Counted from the stretch's first letter, positions 1-8,489 are shown. The stretch: DNA of 64,000 nt from VAZQ01 sp036557665 (GCA_036557665.1 DATBHG010000072.1:1-64000); one strand, 5' to 3'. The notes: generated by a model from the sequence alone, not told the origin. Translations and numbers: made by a program.

Positions 1-104
1 GCATGGTCCAAGCGCCTGGCAACCGAGGAAATACTTGGCGTCAGCGTCATGTTGGCGCTCGGGGACACATCACTCAGCGTAGTCATATCCATTAACGTGG
101 TCAT
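1..104 (-). CDS. Possible partial ORF running off the left edge
   Basis: Reading leftwards from an ATG at 102-104, the frame stays open to base 1 and gives an N-terminus of about 34 residues rich in Thr, Ser and Met. An AGGTG stretch about six bases upstream could serve as ribosome binding site. I recognise no family, and a frame this short can be open by chance, so it is only a candidate. Confidence 0.22.
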   Translation of the reverse strand, partial: MTTLMDMTTLSDVSPSANMTLTPSISSVARRLDH

Positions 105-294
105 GGGCGCACCTATGAGACGATCTAAAGCAAATCCCAACCGGGCGCTTCCTACAGGGGGCCCGCTTGCGCCGCATCCTCCGATCGGGGGGAGGCGGGC
201 ACGATTTTTGGCCGCCCGCTCGCCAGCACTTCGGGGCGGCGGCGGAAGCCTCAAGGCGGTGGAATTTCCCGGTAGCGCGCGCAGGTGCAGCGGC

Positions 295-627
295 TCAACA
301 CTCGCTGTCGCGCTCGCGCAGCACGTCGCGCATCACGTCACCGACGATGGCCGGAAGGTCCTTGCGCAGGGTATTGACCGTACGCTCGAGGTTGTCAAAC
401 CTGCCTTCGAGGTTGTCAAACCTGCTTTCGAGGCTGTCAAACCTGCTTTCGAGGCTGTCGAACCGCTGCTCCGTACGGTTCTTGAATTCCGCGAGCTCTG
501 CGCCGTTGCGGCGGGTCTGTTCGAGGATGTGGCGGGTCACCAATTTCTCCCCCTCGACTTCCCGTTCGACTACGCTCACCCGCGCCTCAAGTCGCTGGAA
601 TTCGTCCTTCGTGACGTCCGTCGCCAT
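295..627 (-). CDS. Small coiled-coil protein with heptad repeats
   Basis: A 110-residue soluble protein of unknown function. Residues about 8-35 look helical; residues about 48-85 consist of near-identical seven-residue units of the type RFDSLES / RFDNLEG, a regular heptad pattern predicting a coiled coil and probably an oligomer. There is no signal peptide or membrane segment. The ATG at 625-627 is preceded by a GGAAG stretch about ten bases upstream. Short proteins of this kind are common in Hyphomicrobiales next to secG, but I know no assigned role. The coding repeat is visible in the DNA as four 21-bp units. It is transcribed divergently from secG. Confidence 0.6.
   Translation of the reverse strand: MATDVTKDEFQRLEARVSVVEREVEGEKLVTRHILEQTRRNGAELAEFKNRTEQRFDSLESRFDSLESRFDNLEGRFDNLERTVNTLRKDLPAIVGDVMRDVLRERDSEC
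388..471. repeat. Tandem 21-bp repeat, four copies
   Basis: Units at 388-408, 409-429, 430-450 and 451-471 begin GAGGTTGTCAAACC or a close variant. The first three differ at only one or two bases each and the fourth is more diverged. Because 21 bp is seven codons, copy-number changes would add or remove heptads from the minus-strand coiled-coil protein without a frameshift. Confidence 0.85.
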
Positions 628-887
628 TGCGCCCCATCTTCCGACCTGCTTTCGACCTGCAGATTAGCATAGGTTGTGGTCTCCGCCAGCCGCAATGGCC
701 GGCAGACCCGGCCGCGTCCACGCCATTTCGCGGCAGAAAATCGGACTATTCTTGCGCTCGTCGGCGGACGGGCCCTAGAACGGGCCATAGAAATGCCCGG
801 CCGGGTCGTGTAGACACGCCGGCGGTACCCCCTATATGAGGGGATGCGGACACCGGGGGGCGGCTCGGGTCCAACGGATCAGGTTCC

Positions 888-1283
888 ATGCAGACGTTCG
901 TCATCGTCGTCCACCTCATGATCGTGCTGGCCTTGATCGGCTTTGTGCTGCTGCAGAAGTCGGAGGGCGGCGGGTTTGCGGCGGGCTCGACCGGCGGCAG
1001 CTTCCTGTCGAGCCGCGGCAGCGCCAACGTGCTGACCCGCGCCACAGCCTTTCTCGCGGCCGCCTTCTTCGGGACGAGCCTCATTCTCTCGATCCTCGCC
1101 GGCATGCACCGCCATCCGGGCACGATCCTGCAGCCGACCGCCAATACGCCCGGTCAGCCCTCGCCGTCGGGCGCGCCGGCGACACCGCTGGGCGGGCAGG
1201 GCGGCGGTCTCCTCGATGAGCTCAAGCAGCGCGAGCAGGCGCCGGCGCAGCCCGCGGGGCCGCAGGTGCCGCAACCGAAGTAG
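888..1283 (+). CDS. secG: Preprotein translocase subunit SecG
   Basis: SecG is the small third subunit of the SecYEG protein-conducting channel in the inner membrane. The 131-residue product has a first membrane helix at about residues 3-20, the conserved polar loop with QKSEGGG and a Gly/Ser-rich segment at about 23-45, and a second helix at about 50-70, followed by a Pro/Gln/Gly-rich cytoplasmic tail. The long low-complexity tail is usual for alphaproteobacterial SecG. It starts at the ATG at 888 and is followed by a strong hairpin before pyrG, so it may be its own transcription unit. Confidence 0.95.
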   Translation: MQTFVIVVHLMIVLALIGFVLLQKSEGGGFAAGSTGGSFLSSRGSANVLTRATAFLAAAFFGTSLILSILAGMHRHPGTILQPTANTPGQPSPSGAPATPLGGQGGGLLDELKQREQAPAQPAGPQVPQPK

Positions 1284-1294
1284 GAAAGTCGAGC

Positions 1295-1323
1295 AAGGGC
1301 CGGGCGACCGGCCCTTCGGTTTT
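1295..1323 (+). terminator. Rho-independent terminator after secG
   Basis: A perfect 9-bp stem, AAGGGCCGG (1295-1303) with CCGGCCCTT (1308-1316), closes a GCGA tetraloop and is followed by CGGTTTT. It lies 12 bases after the secG stop and about 220 bases before pyrG, so it should end secG transcription. Confidence 0.8.
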
Positions 1324-1543
1324 GAGGGGCGCGGCGGGAGCCCCCCATGGCGTGAGACGGCAGGCGGCAGGCGGGGTCGCAGTTTTCCCGGCTTTCGCTG
1401 CCGCTCCGGGCGAGCGGCGCGCCTCGTAACACTTTGTGCACGCAGGGGAACATTAAGGCATGCTGCAGCCGCATACCCACCGATCCACAGCCGCGCAATC
1501 CGCGCTCGCCCCGCGCGCGATTCGAGGCTAAAGCTTAAGTCCC

Positions 1544-3172
1544 ATGGCGCGGTACATCTTCATCACCGGCGGCGTGGTCTCCTCCCTGGGCAAGGGTCTC
1601 GCATCTGCAGCGCTCGGCGCGCTCTTGCAGGCGCGCGGCTACAAGGTGCGGCTGCGCAAGCTCGACCCCTATCTCAACGTCGATCCGGGCACCATGTCGC
1701 CCTACCAGCACGGCGAGGTGTTCGTCACCGACGACGGCGCCGAAACCGACCTCGACCTCGGCCACTACGAGCGCTTCACCGGGCGGCCGGCCTGCAAGCA
1801 GGACAACATCACCACCGGGCGCATCTACCAGGACATCCTCGCCAAGGAGCGGCGCGGCGACTATCTCGGCGCCACCATCCAGGTGGTGCCGCACGTCACC
1901 AACGCCATCAAGGAATTCATCCGCGACGGCAACGACGGCTTCGACTTCGTCCTATGCGAGATCGGCGGCACCGTCGGCGACATCGAGGGCCTGCCGTTCT
2001 TCGAGGCGATCCGTCAGCTCGGCAATGATCTGCCGCGCCATCACGCGGTCTACATCCACCTTACGCTCCTCCCGTTCATCACCGGCGCGGGCGAGCTCAA
2101 GACCAAGCCGACACAGCATTCTGTCAAGGAGCTGCGCTCGATCGGCATCCAGCCCGACATCCTGCTCTGCCGCACCGACCGGCCGATCCCGCGCGAGGAG
2201 CGCCGCAAGCTCGGCCTGTTCTGCAACGTACGCGAAAGCGCCGTGATCGAGGCGCGCGACGCCGACAACATCTATGCGGTGCCGGAGGCCTATCACGAGG
2301 CCGGCCTCGACAGCGAGGTGCTCGCCGCTTTCGGGATCGAGAATGCCCCGCCACCCGATCTCGCGGTCTGGCACACCATCAACGAGCGCATCCGCAATCC
2401 GGAAGGGCAGGTGACGATCGCGGTGGTCGGCAAGTACACCGGCATGAAGGACGCCTACAAGTCGCTGATCGAGGCGCTCTCGCATGGCGGCATCGCCAAC
2501 AAGGTGAAGGTCAATCTCGACTGGATCGAGTCGGAAGTGTTCGAGCGCGAGGACCCGACGCCGTTCCTCGAGCACGTCAACGGCATTCTCGTTCCCGGCG
2601 GCTTCGGCCAGCGCGGCGCCGAGGGCAAGATCCGGGCGGCGCAGTTCGCGCGCGAGCGCGCGGTGCCGTATTTCGGCATCTGCTTCGGCATGCAGATGGC
2701 GGTGGTGGAAGCCGCGCGCAATCTCTGCGGCATCGAGGACGCGAACTCGACCGAGTTCGGCGCCACTTCCAATCCCGTCGTCGGCCTGATGACCGAGTGG
2801 ATGAAGGGCAACGAGCTGCAGCAACGCGCAGCGGGCGGCGACCTCGGCGGCACCATGCGGCTCGGCGCCTATCCGGCCGTGCTCGCGCGCGGCAGCCGCG
2901 CCGAGGATATCTACGGCGCGGGCGACATCTCCGAGCGCCACCGCCACCGCTACGAGGTCAACACCGGCTACAAGGACCGGTTTGAGCAGCACGGAATGCG
3001 CTTCTCCGGGATGTCGCCCGATGGTCTTCTGCCTGAAATGATCGAATACCAGGACCATCCATGGTTCATCGGCGTGCAGTTTCATCCCGAGCTGAAATCG
3101 CGGCCCTTCGAGCCACATCCGCTGTTCGCGTCCTTTGTCGGGGCTGCCGTGGATCAGAGCCGCCTAGTGTAG
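1544..3172 (+). CDS. pyrG: CTP synthase
   Basis: Makes CTP from UTP with ATP and glutamine, the last step of pyrimidine nucleotide synthesis. The 542-residue length is normal. The N-terminal amidoligase domain has the P-loop GGVVSSLGKG at residues 9-18; the C-terminal class I glutamine amidotransferase domain has the nucleophile Cys380 in FGICFGMQ and the His514/Glu516 pair in HPEL. The chosen ATG gives the standard MARYIFITGG start. It is preceded by about 260 bases holding the secG terminator and probably its own promoter, and followed at 100 bases by a NIPSNAP gene and then kdsA. Confidence 0.98.
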   Translation: MARYIFITGGVVSSLGKGLASAALGALLQARGYKVRLRKLDPYLNVDPGTMSPYQHGEVFVTDDGAETDLDLGHYERFTGRPACKQDNITTGRIYQDILAKERRGDYLGATIQVVPHVTNAIKEFIRDGNDGFDFVLCEIGGTVGDIEGLPFFEAIRQLGNDLPRHHAVYIHLTLLPFITGAGELKTKPTQHSVKELRSIGIQPDILLCRTDRPIPREERRKLGLFCNVRESAVIEARDADNIYAVPEAYHEAGLDSEVLAAFGIENAPPPDLAVWHTINERIRNPEGQVTIAVVGKYTGMKDAYKSLIEALSHGGIANKVKVNLDWIESEVFEREDPTPFLEHVNGILVPGGFGQRGAEGKIRAAQFARERAVPYFGICFGMQMAVVEAARNLCGIEDANSTEFGATSNPVVGLMTEWMKGNELQQRAAGGDLGGTMRLGAYPAVLARGSRAEDIYGAGDISERHRHRYEVNTGYKDRFEQHGMRFSGMSPDGLLPEMIEYQDHPWFIGVQFHPELKSRPFEPHPLFASFVGAAVDQSRLV

Positions 3173-3272
3173 CACAACACCAACCCCCTTGGCCCTGAAA
3201 TCGTTCTGCAGCGATTGCCTTTCTTTGCCAGGACGCTACCGTCGGCAATTTGGGCTCAAGCACGAGGACAGC

Positions 3273-3602
3273 ATGATCTACGAATTGCGGATTTATCATT
3301 GTGTGGTCGGACGCTTGCCGGCTCTGCTCAGACGCTTCGAGAGCACCACGCTCGAGCTGTGGAAGCGGCACGGCATCCGGCAGGCCGGATTCTGGACGGT
3401 GTTGGTCGGCGACGGCGGCAATCAGGATCTCCATTACCTTCTGGCGTGGGAATCCCTTGCCGAGCGTGAGCGCAAGTGGAATGCGTTCATTGCGGATCCC
3501 GAATGGATCTCCAAGCGCGCCGAGAGCGAACGCGACGGGCCCATCGTTGCCTCGATCAACAACATGTTTCTCCAGCCGACCAGCTTCTCAGCCGTGCAGT
3601 GA
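3273..3602 (+). CDS. NIPSNAP family protein
   Basis: A small cytoplasmic protein of 109 residues with the NIPSNAP ferredoxin-like alpha/beta fold: it opens with MIYELRIYHC, has a central helix with the Trp-containing ELWKRHGI segment, then a strand with HYLLAWES. The biochemical role in bacteria is not established. The ATG at 3273 follows a GAGGA motif; a TTG in the same frame at 3189 would add 28 residues that do not resemble the family, so I prefer the ATG. Its TGA overlaps the GTG start of kdsA, so the two are translationally coupled. Confidence 0.85.
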   Translation: MIYELRIYHCVVGRLPALLRRFESTTLELWKRHGIRQAGFWTVLVGDGGNQDLHYLLAWESLAERERKWNAFIADPEWISKRAESERDGPIVASINNMFLQPTSFSAVQ

Positions 3603-4474
3603 CCGTTCTCATCGAGCCTCCTTCCAATCCTATCGTTGCAGCCGGTCAAGCACGCTTCGGCAACGAGCTGCCGTTGGCGCTGATTGCGGGCCCGTGCGCA
3701 TTGGAGAGTCGCAATCATGCCTTCGAAATGGCGGCGGCGCTCAAAGACATGGCCGGCGCATTGGGGATGGGGTTCGTCTACAAGACCTCTTTCGATAAGG
3801 CCAATCGTACCAGCAGCAAGAGCAAACGTGGCCTGGGTCTTGAACCCGCACTCACGATTTTCGCCGATCTCCGCCGCGAGCTCGGCATTGCCGTGCTCAC
3901 CGACGTGCATGAACCCCATCAATGTCAGCCCGTTGCCGACGTCGTGGACGTGCTCCAGATTCCGGCGTTCCTGTGCCGGCAGACTGATCTGCTGACCGCC
4001 GCTGCGGTTACGGGGCGAGTAGTCAACATAAAGAAGGGCCAATTCCTGGCGCCGTGGGACATGGCCCATGTAGTGGCCAAGGTTGTCCGCGCGGGCAACC
4101 CAAACGTGTTGGTGACTGAGCGTGGCACCTCGTTCGGCTACAATGCCTTGGTCTCGGACATGCGGGCGCTTCCCATACTGGCAAGCAACACGGGCGCGCC
4201 CGTAATCTTCGATGCTACCCATTCCGTGCAGCAGCCGGGCGGGAAGGGGACATCCTCAGGGGGCGAGCGGCAATTCGTCAGCGTACTTGCCCGTGCCGCC
4301 GTTGCGGTCGGCATTGCCGGGATTTTCATCGAGACGCACCAGGACCCGGACAAGGCACCCTCCGACGGACCGAACATGATTCCATTAGGTGAGTTGGAAG
4401 GCTTGCTCCACCGGCTCGTCGAGCTCGATCGAGTAACAAAGAAAGCTGCTGATACTGAAGCTCGCAAGGGCTGA
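3599..4474 (+). CDS. kdsA: 3-deoxy-8-phosphooctulonate synthase
   Basis: Condenses phosphoenolpyruvate with arabinose 5-phosphate to KDO 8-phosphate, the first committed step of KDO and lipid A core synthesis. Family features include AGPCALES near residue 28, YKTSFDKANR, TDVHEPHQ, NIKKGQFLAPWDM and the metal/PEP site segment FDATHSVQ. I chose the GTG at 3599, overlapping the NIPSNAP stop as GTGA, giving 291 residues; KdsA proteins are usually about 280. Upstream in-frame starts lie inside the NIPSNAP gene. The stop at 4472-4474 is followed in the same frame by the MFS reading frame. Confidence 0.95.
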   Translation: MTVLIEPPSNPIVAAGQARFGNELPLALIAGPCALESRNHAFEMAAALKDMAGALGMGFVYKTSFDKANRTSSKSKRGLGLEPALTIFADLRRELGIAVLTDVHEPHQCQPVADVVDVLQIPAFLCRQTDLLTAAAVTGRVVNIKKGQFLAPWDMAHVVAKVVRAGNPNVLVTERGTSFGYNALVSDMRALPILASNTGAPVIFDATHSVQQPGGKGTSSGGERQFVSVLARAAVAVGIAGIFIETHQDPDKAPSDGPNMIPLGELEGLLHRLVELDRVTKKAADTEARKG

Positions 4475-4537
4475 CTTGCGAGCTGCCCCATCGCGCCCGT
4501 TCTCAAAATAGTCGCTCTCGTCGTCTTCGCGCAGACG

Positions 4538-5653
4538 TTGTTCACCCGTGCGGTCGACCCGGTGATCCCCATGATCGCTGAGAGCCTGGCAATCGAGGTG
4601 AAAACGGCAGCGCTACTTTCCACCGCCTTCACGTTCCCGTACGCATTCGTGCAGCCAGTGCTCGGCGTTATTGGCGATTCGTTTGGCAAGACCCGCCTGA
4701 TGAATGCCTGCCTTCTAATCGTTGCGATGTCCGGCCTGGTCTGCGCCGTGGGCACGAGCTTTTCGCTTCTGGTCGCGATGCGTGTACTGGCGGGGCTGGT
4801 CGCCGGCGGGATCTTTCCCGTCGCGATGGCACTTCTGGGCGATCTCGTGCCCATGGAGCAGCGTCAAGTGGCGATCGGGCGGCTGCTCGCCGTTGCGCTC
4901 ACCGGCAATCTGGTGGGCGCCTCGATCTCAGGGGTGATCGGAGACCTGTTCGGTTGGCGCGGCGTTTTTGCAGCACTGAGCTTGTTCGCTCTGGCAGTGG
5001 CGATTGCGGCATTCTTTGCGCTGCGGGCGGTCGTCCCTTCCCAACGCGCGTCATTCGACCGTAAAGTGGTGGTCGCGAGCTTTCGCAGCATCTTCGCCGA
5101 CCCGCGGGCGAAGGTGTGCTTCGGGTCGGTATTCTTCGAGGCCATCTTCATCCATGGCCTGTTTCCGTATGTCGCAGTCCTGCTGCTCGCGAGCGGAGAG
5201 GCGCGCGCATCCATCGCCGGGCTCCTCATAGCCACTTTCGCCATGGGGGGCGTGCTCTATTCGTTTTCCATTCCCCTCCTCATTACCCGATTCCGCGAAC
5301 GTCGGCTGATGCTGCTCGGGGGCATCTTGGCTGCGGGCGGGCTGATGCTGATCGCGCTGCATTTACCATGGAGGTGGCAGGTCGCTGTCTACGCGGTGTT
5401 CGGGTTCGGCTTCTATCTCCTGCACGCGTCGATCCAGGTGCATGTCACCGATCTGTCGCAGACCGCCCGCGGCGCTGCGGCGTCCTTGCACTCGTCGTTC
5501 TTCTACATGGGCCAAGCCCTTGGCCCGATCGTTTATGGGTATGGTTTTGCCCACGGCGGGATTGAGCTCAGCATCTGCATTGGCGCGGCGGTGGTGTTCA
5601 CGGTAGGCGTGATCTGCTCGCGCACGCTACGCCATCCCCTGCGACCGCGGTAG
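4538..5653 (+). CDS. MFS transporter
   Basis: An inner-membrane major facilitator permease of about 12 helices; the substrate cannot be told. It shows a signature between helices 2 and 3 (GVIGDSFGKTRL) and a long middle loop near residue 170 separating two six-helix halves. The start is a problem. The frame is open from the kdsA stop at 4474, and the codons before 4538 encode what looks like the true first helix (VLKIVALVVFAQ), yet the first canonical start is the TTG at 4538, which would cut that helix. A non-AUG start, stop readthrough or a sequence error are possible. Probably co-transcribed with kdsA. Confidence 0.8.
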   Translation: MFTRAVDPVIPMIAESLAIEVKTAALLSTAFTFPYAFVQPVLGVIGDSFGKTRLMNACLLIVAMSGLVCAVGTSFSLLVAMRVLAGLVAGGIFPVAMALLGDLVPMEQRQVAIGRLLAVALTGNLVGASISGVIGDLFGWRGVFAALSLFALAVAIAAFFALRAVVPSQRASFDRKVVVASFRSIFADPRAKVCFGSVFFEAIFIHGLFPYVAVLLLASGEARASIAGLLIATFAMGGVLYSFSIPLLITRFRERRLMLLGGILAAGGLMLIALHLPWRWQVAVYAVFGFGFYLLHASIQVHVTDLSQTARGAAASLHSSFFYMGQALGPIVYGYGFAHGGIELSICIGAAVVFTVGVICSRTLRHPLRPR

Positions 5654-5671
5654 GCGCGCAATCAGCCGCGC

Positions 5672-6130
5672 CTACCCCCGGCCACGGTAGGGGGCGACGC
5701 CCTGCTCCGGCAGCCACACGCCGGCCGGCAAGCTGCCTTTCTGCCAAAATACGTCGATCGGCATTCCGCCACGGGGATACCAGTATCCGCCGATGCGCAG
5801 GAACTTGGGCCTGAGCAAAGCAAACAGCCTCTTGCCGATCGCTACTGTGCAGTCCTCATGGAAGCCGCCCACACTACGGAAGCTGCCGAAATAGAGCTTC
5901 AACGATTTCGACTCCACCAGCCATTTCGCGGGCACGCAGTCGAGCACGAGATGAGCGAAATCCGGCTGGCCGGTGATGGGACACAGGGTCGTGAATTCGG
6001 GTACCGTAAAACGGGTGATGTAATCGGTGTCGGTATGGGGATTCGGAATGCGCTCGAGCTCCGCCTGCGCTGGAGTCCCGGCCGGACGGGCAACGTGGCC
6101 CAACTGCTTGAGCGGCGGTGCGCTTGCCAT
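5672..6130 (-). CDS. queF: NADPH-dependent 7-cyano-7-deazaguanine reductase QueF
   Basis: Reduces preQ0 to preQ1 in queuosine tRNA modification. This is the short unimodular type: 152 residues with the thioimide-forming Cys50 in LCPITGQPD (Asp57 nearby), the ESKSLKLY segment and the FHEDC motif with His91-Glu92. I chose the ATG at 6128-6130, which has GGAG seven bases upstream; an earlier start in this frame would add 31 residues not found in the family. It is convergent with the MFS gene, with only 18 bases between the stops. Confidence 0.93.
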   Translation of the reverse strand: MASAPPLKQLGHVARPAGTPAQAELERIPNPHTDTDYITRFTVPEFTTLCPITGQPDFAHLVLDCVPAKWLVESKSLKLYFGSFRSVGGFHEDCTVAIGKRLFALLRPKFLRIGGYWYPRGGMPIDVFWQKGSLPAGVWLPEQGVAPYRGRG

Positions 6131-6205
6131 CGAGAGACTCCGAACAACCGGGTGGGGGCTGCTGACCCACTCTGGACTACCATCATTAGAGCTTATGACT
6201 AACGC

Positions 6206-6457
6206 ATTGCGAGCCTTGCGCAATGGTTCCGATCAACCGCATTCAGCAACCCGACGCAGGCGCGGTTCATTGCAAGCCGCGCAGACAGTTTTGAGGAAGC
6301 GTCAGGGCTCTTTTTGAATCTTTTGCACCCGCGCCTTACGATCAGCGAAAAACTCCATCTCATCTCAATGCTCAGACAAGTCGCGCAGGTCGAAGGGCCA
6401 TCCGAAGCTCAGCTTGCTGCCCTGAACGTTCTGCAGCAACGGCTTGGACTGCGCTGA
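6206..6457 (+). CDS. Small protein without a canonical start, possible TerB-like fold
   Basis: The frame is open from 6203 to the TGA at 6455-6457 and encodes 83 residues of convincing protein composition: QWFRSTAF, RFIASRADSFEE, LLHPRLTISEKLHLISMLRQVA, ending LQQRLGLR (quoted in pieces). Alternating hydrophobic and charged residues suggest a small helical bundle resembling TerB-like proteins. There is no ATG or GTG in frame until 6368, and TTG only at 6314 and 6323. An ATT at 6206 could be the start. The ATG at 6195 would come into frame with a single-base change, so a frameshift or sequence error is equally possible. The match to TerB is a guess from composition and pattern. Confidence 0.5.
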   Translation: MASLAQWFRSTAFSNPTQARFIASRADSFEEASGLFLNLLHPRLTISEKLHLISMLRQVAQVEGPSEAQLAALNVLQQRLGLR

Positions 6458-6646
6458 CAGGCACCCTGCCGGCCGCTTTCCGCGCATGCAGATATTATCC
6501 CGAGGTGACACCGGCTTCCGCTGAGCAGGCCCCGGACACACATGTCGGCGTAAGAACGCAGCAAGCTGCCATGCGGCAGCGCCACCCTTGCGCAGGGCCA
6601 GAGATCGCCTACAAGCCGGCATCCATCAACTTTTCGCGGAGTATCC

Positions 6647-7948
6647 ATGACTGCCATTGTCGATATTGTCGGCCGCGAAATCCTCGATAGCCGCGGCAAT
6701 CCGACCATCGAAGTCGACGTCGCGCTGGAGGATGGCTCGCGCGGTCGGGCGGCAGTTCCGTCCGGCGCATCGACCGGCGCACACGAAGCAGTCGAGCTGC
6801 GCGATGGGGGTGCTCGCTATTTCGGCAAGGGCGTGACCAAGGCCGTCGAGACGGTCAACGGGGAGATATTCGATGCGATCGGCGGCATGGATGCTGAAGC
6901 GCAAGTGAAGATCGACGACACGCTGATCGCTCTCGACGGAACGGCGCACAAAGGCCGGCTCGGCGCCAATGCCATTCTCGGCGTGTCTCTCGCTGTTGCG
7001 AAGGCTGCCGCCGCGGCGCGGGGCCTGCCGCTTTATCGGTACGTGGGGGGCACATCCGCGCGTCTGCTTCCGACCCCGATGATGAACATAGTCAACGGCG
7101 GTGTTCATGCCGACAACCCGATCGATTTCCAGGAGTTCATGGTCATGCCGATTGGCGCGACCAGCTTTGCTGAAGCGCTGCGCATGGGCTCGGAAATATT
7201 CCATACGCTGCGCGCGGCGCTCAAGGCGGCAGGTCACAACACCAATGTCGGAGATGAAGGTGGATTTGCTCCCAATCTGCCGTCTGCCGATGCTGCACTG
7301 GAGCTTGTGATGTCGGCCATCGCCAAGGCCGGGTTTGCGCCCGGCCGCGATGTCGCGCTGGCGCTGGACTGCGCTGCTACGGAGTTTTTCAAGGACGGGA
7401 GGTACCAGTACGAAGGTGAGGGCACCTCGCGCTCGAGGGAGGAGCAAGTGCAATATCTTGCTGCTCTTACTTCGCGTTATCCCATCGTCTCTGTCGAGGA
7501 CGGCATGGCAGAGGACGATCTGGAAGGCTGGCGACTGTTGACGGATGCGCTCGGGAAGAAATACCAGCTCGTCGGCGACGATGTGTTCGTGACCAACACT
7601 GTCCGGCTGTCGCAGGGCATCAAAGAGGGCATTGCCAATTCCATCCTGGTCAAGGTCAATCAGATCGGCACGCTCACCGAAACCCTGGCTGCGGTGGAGA
7701 TGGCGCACAAGGCTGCCTATGCCGTAGTGATGTCCCATCGCTCCGGCGAAACCGAGGATTCGACCATCGCCGACCTCGCCGTCGCAATAAACTGCGGACA
7801 GATCAAGACCGGTTCTCTCGCACGCTCCGACCGGACTGCCAAATACAACCAATTGCTGCGCATCGAGGAGGAGCTGGGACCCCAGGCTAAATACGCCGGT
7901 CGTTCGGCGTTGAGGCCCCCCTTGGGGGGCAATCCCGTTGCAGCCTGA
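6647..7948 (+). CDS. eno: Enolase
   Basis: Interconverts 2-phosphoglycerate and phosphoenolpyruvate in glycolysis and gluconeogenesis; cytoplasmic, Mg-dependent. The 433-residue protein has the N-terminal loop with SGASTGAHEA, the proton-transfer region VGDEGGFAPN, the metal ligands in ALDCAATEF, SVEDGMAEDD and VGDDVFVTN, and the catalytic lysine and histidine in LVKVNQIGT and MSHRSGETED. The ATG has GGAG six bases upstream. The last 12 or so residues (RPPLGGNPVAA) are an unusual extension past the AGRS motif and contain a perfect DNA palindrome. It lies upstream of ftsB and pdh, as in many Hyphomicrobiales. Confidence 0.97.
   Translation: MTAIVDIVGREILDSRGNPTIEVDVALEDGSRGRAAVPSGASTGAHEAVELRDGGARYFGKGVTKAVETVNGEIFDAIGGMDAEAQVKIDDTLIALDGTAHKGRLGANAILGVSLAVAKAAAAARGLPLYRYVGGTSARLLPTPMMNIVNGGVHADNPIDFQEFMVMPIGATSFAEALRMGSEIFHTLRAALKAAGHNTNVGDEGGFAPNLPSADAALELVMSAIAKAGFAPGRDVALALDCAATEFFKDGRYQYEGEGTSRSREEQVQYLAALTSRYPIVSVEDGMAEDDLEGWRLLTDALGKKYQLVGDDVFVTNTVRLSQGIKEGIANSILVKVNQIGTLTETLAAVEMAHKAAYAVVMSHRSGETEDSTIADLAVAINCGQIKTGSLARSDRTAKYNQLLRIEEELGPQAKYAGRSALRPPLGGNPVAA
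7915..7930. repeat. Perfect 16-bp palindrome in the 3' end of eno
   Basis: The sequence GCCCCCCTTGGGGGGC reads the same on both strands. It encodes part of the extra enolase C-terminus just before the stop. It could fold as a hairpin in the mRNA end, but no T-run follows, so I do not call it a terminator. Confidence 0.7.
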
Positions 7949-8062
7949 ACGCCATGCGGGACTGTTACGGTCGTACATTCGCGCTTGCTCCGCGCACGAC
8001 CGGGGCGCATCGCATCCCTGGCCGTTAAAGTTGCGTTAAGCTGGTGGAGACATCTTTGCTGC

Positions 8063-8380
8063 ATGGTCACGCGCCGGCGAGTTCGTACAATCGTCAATAC
8101 GATTGCGCTCTACACCCTCGCCATGCTGTTGATCGGGTATTTCGGGGTCAATGCCTATACCGGGGATCACGGGCTGCGGGCAAAGCACGACCTCGATGAA
8201 GAGATCACTGAACTGACCGACGAGCTCACTGCGCTTCGAGCCGAACGAGCCAGCTGGGAGCGGCGTGTCAGTCTGCTGCAATCGCAAAGCATCGACGCTG
8301 ATATGCTCGACGAGCGCGCCCGCGCGCTGCTTAACTATGCCGATCCGCGCGAGCTTACGCTTCAGCTCAAGCAACCCTGA
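8063..8380 (+). CDS. ftsB: Cell division protein FtsB / septum formation initiator family
   Basis: A bitopic membrane protein of 105 residues in the divisome FtsBLQ-type complex. A basic cytoplasmic start (VTRRRVR) is followed by one membrane helix at about residues 10-28 and a periplasmic coiled coil at about 40-75 rich in Leu and Glu. It ends with the DMLDERARALLNYA segment typical of the DivIC/FtsB family. I prefer the ATG at 8063; an upstream in-frame ATG at 7985 would add residues with no family resemblance. The position between eno and pdhA is conserved in Alphaproteobacteria. Confidence 0.88.
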   Translation: MVTRRRVRTIVNTIALYTLAMLLIGYFGVNAYTGDHGLRAKHDLDEEITELTDELTALRAERASWERRVSLLQSQSIDADMLDERARALLNYADPRELTLQLKQP

Positions 8381-8489
8381 TCGCTGCACGATCTTTCCCG
8401 GCGGTTCCGGCGCATCCACGGTGGGAAGATGGTATGCGAGCGCTGACCGCCTCGAATACTCTTGGCTCGGCGATAGGCGCCCGGCAGTA

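Noticed and set aside
1952..3118. Long minus-strand open frame opposite pyrG
   Set aside because: 388 codons open, but it is the mirror of a GC-rich CTP synthase gene; the residues are Arg/Ala/His-rich with no family motifs, and pyrG is certain.
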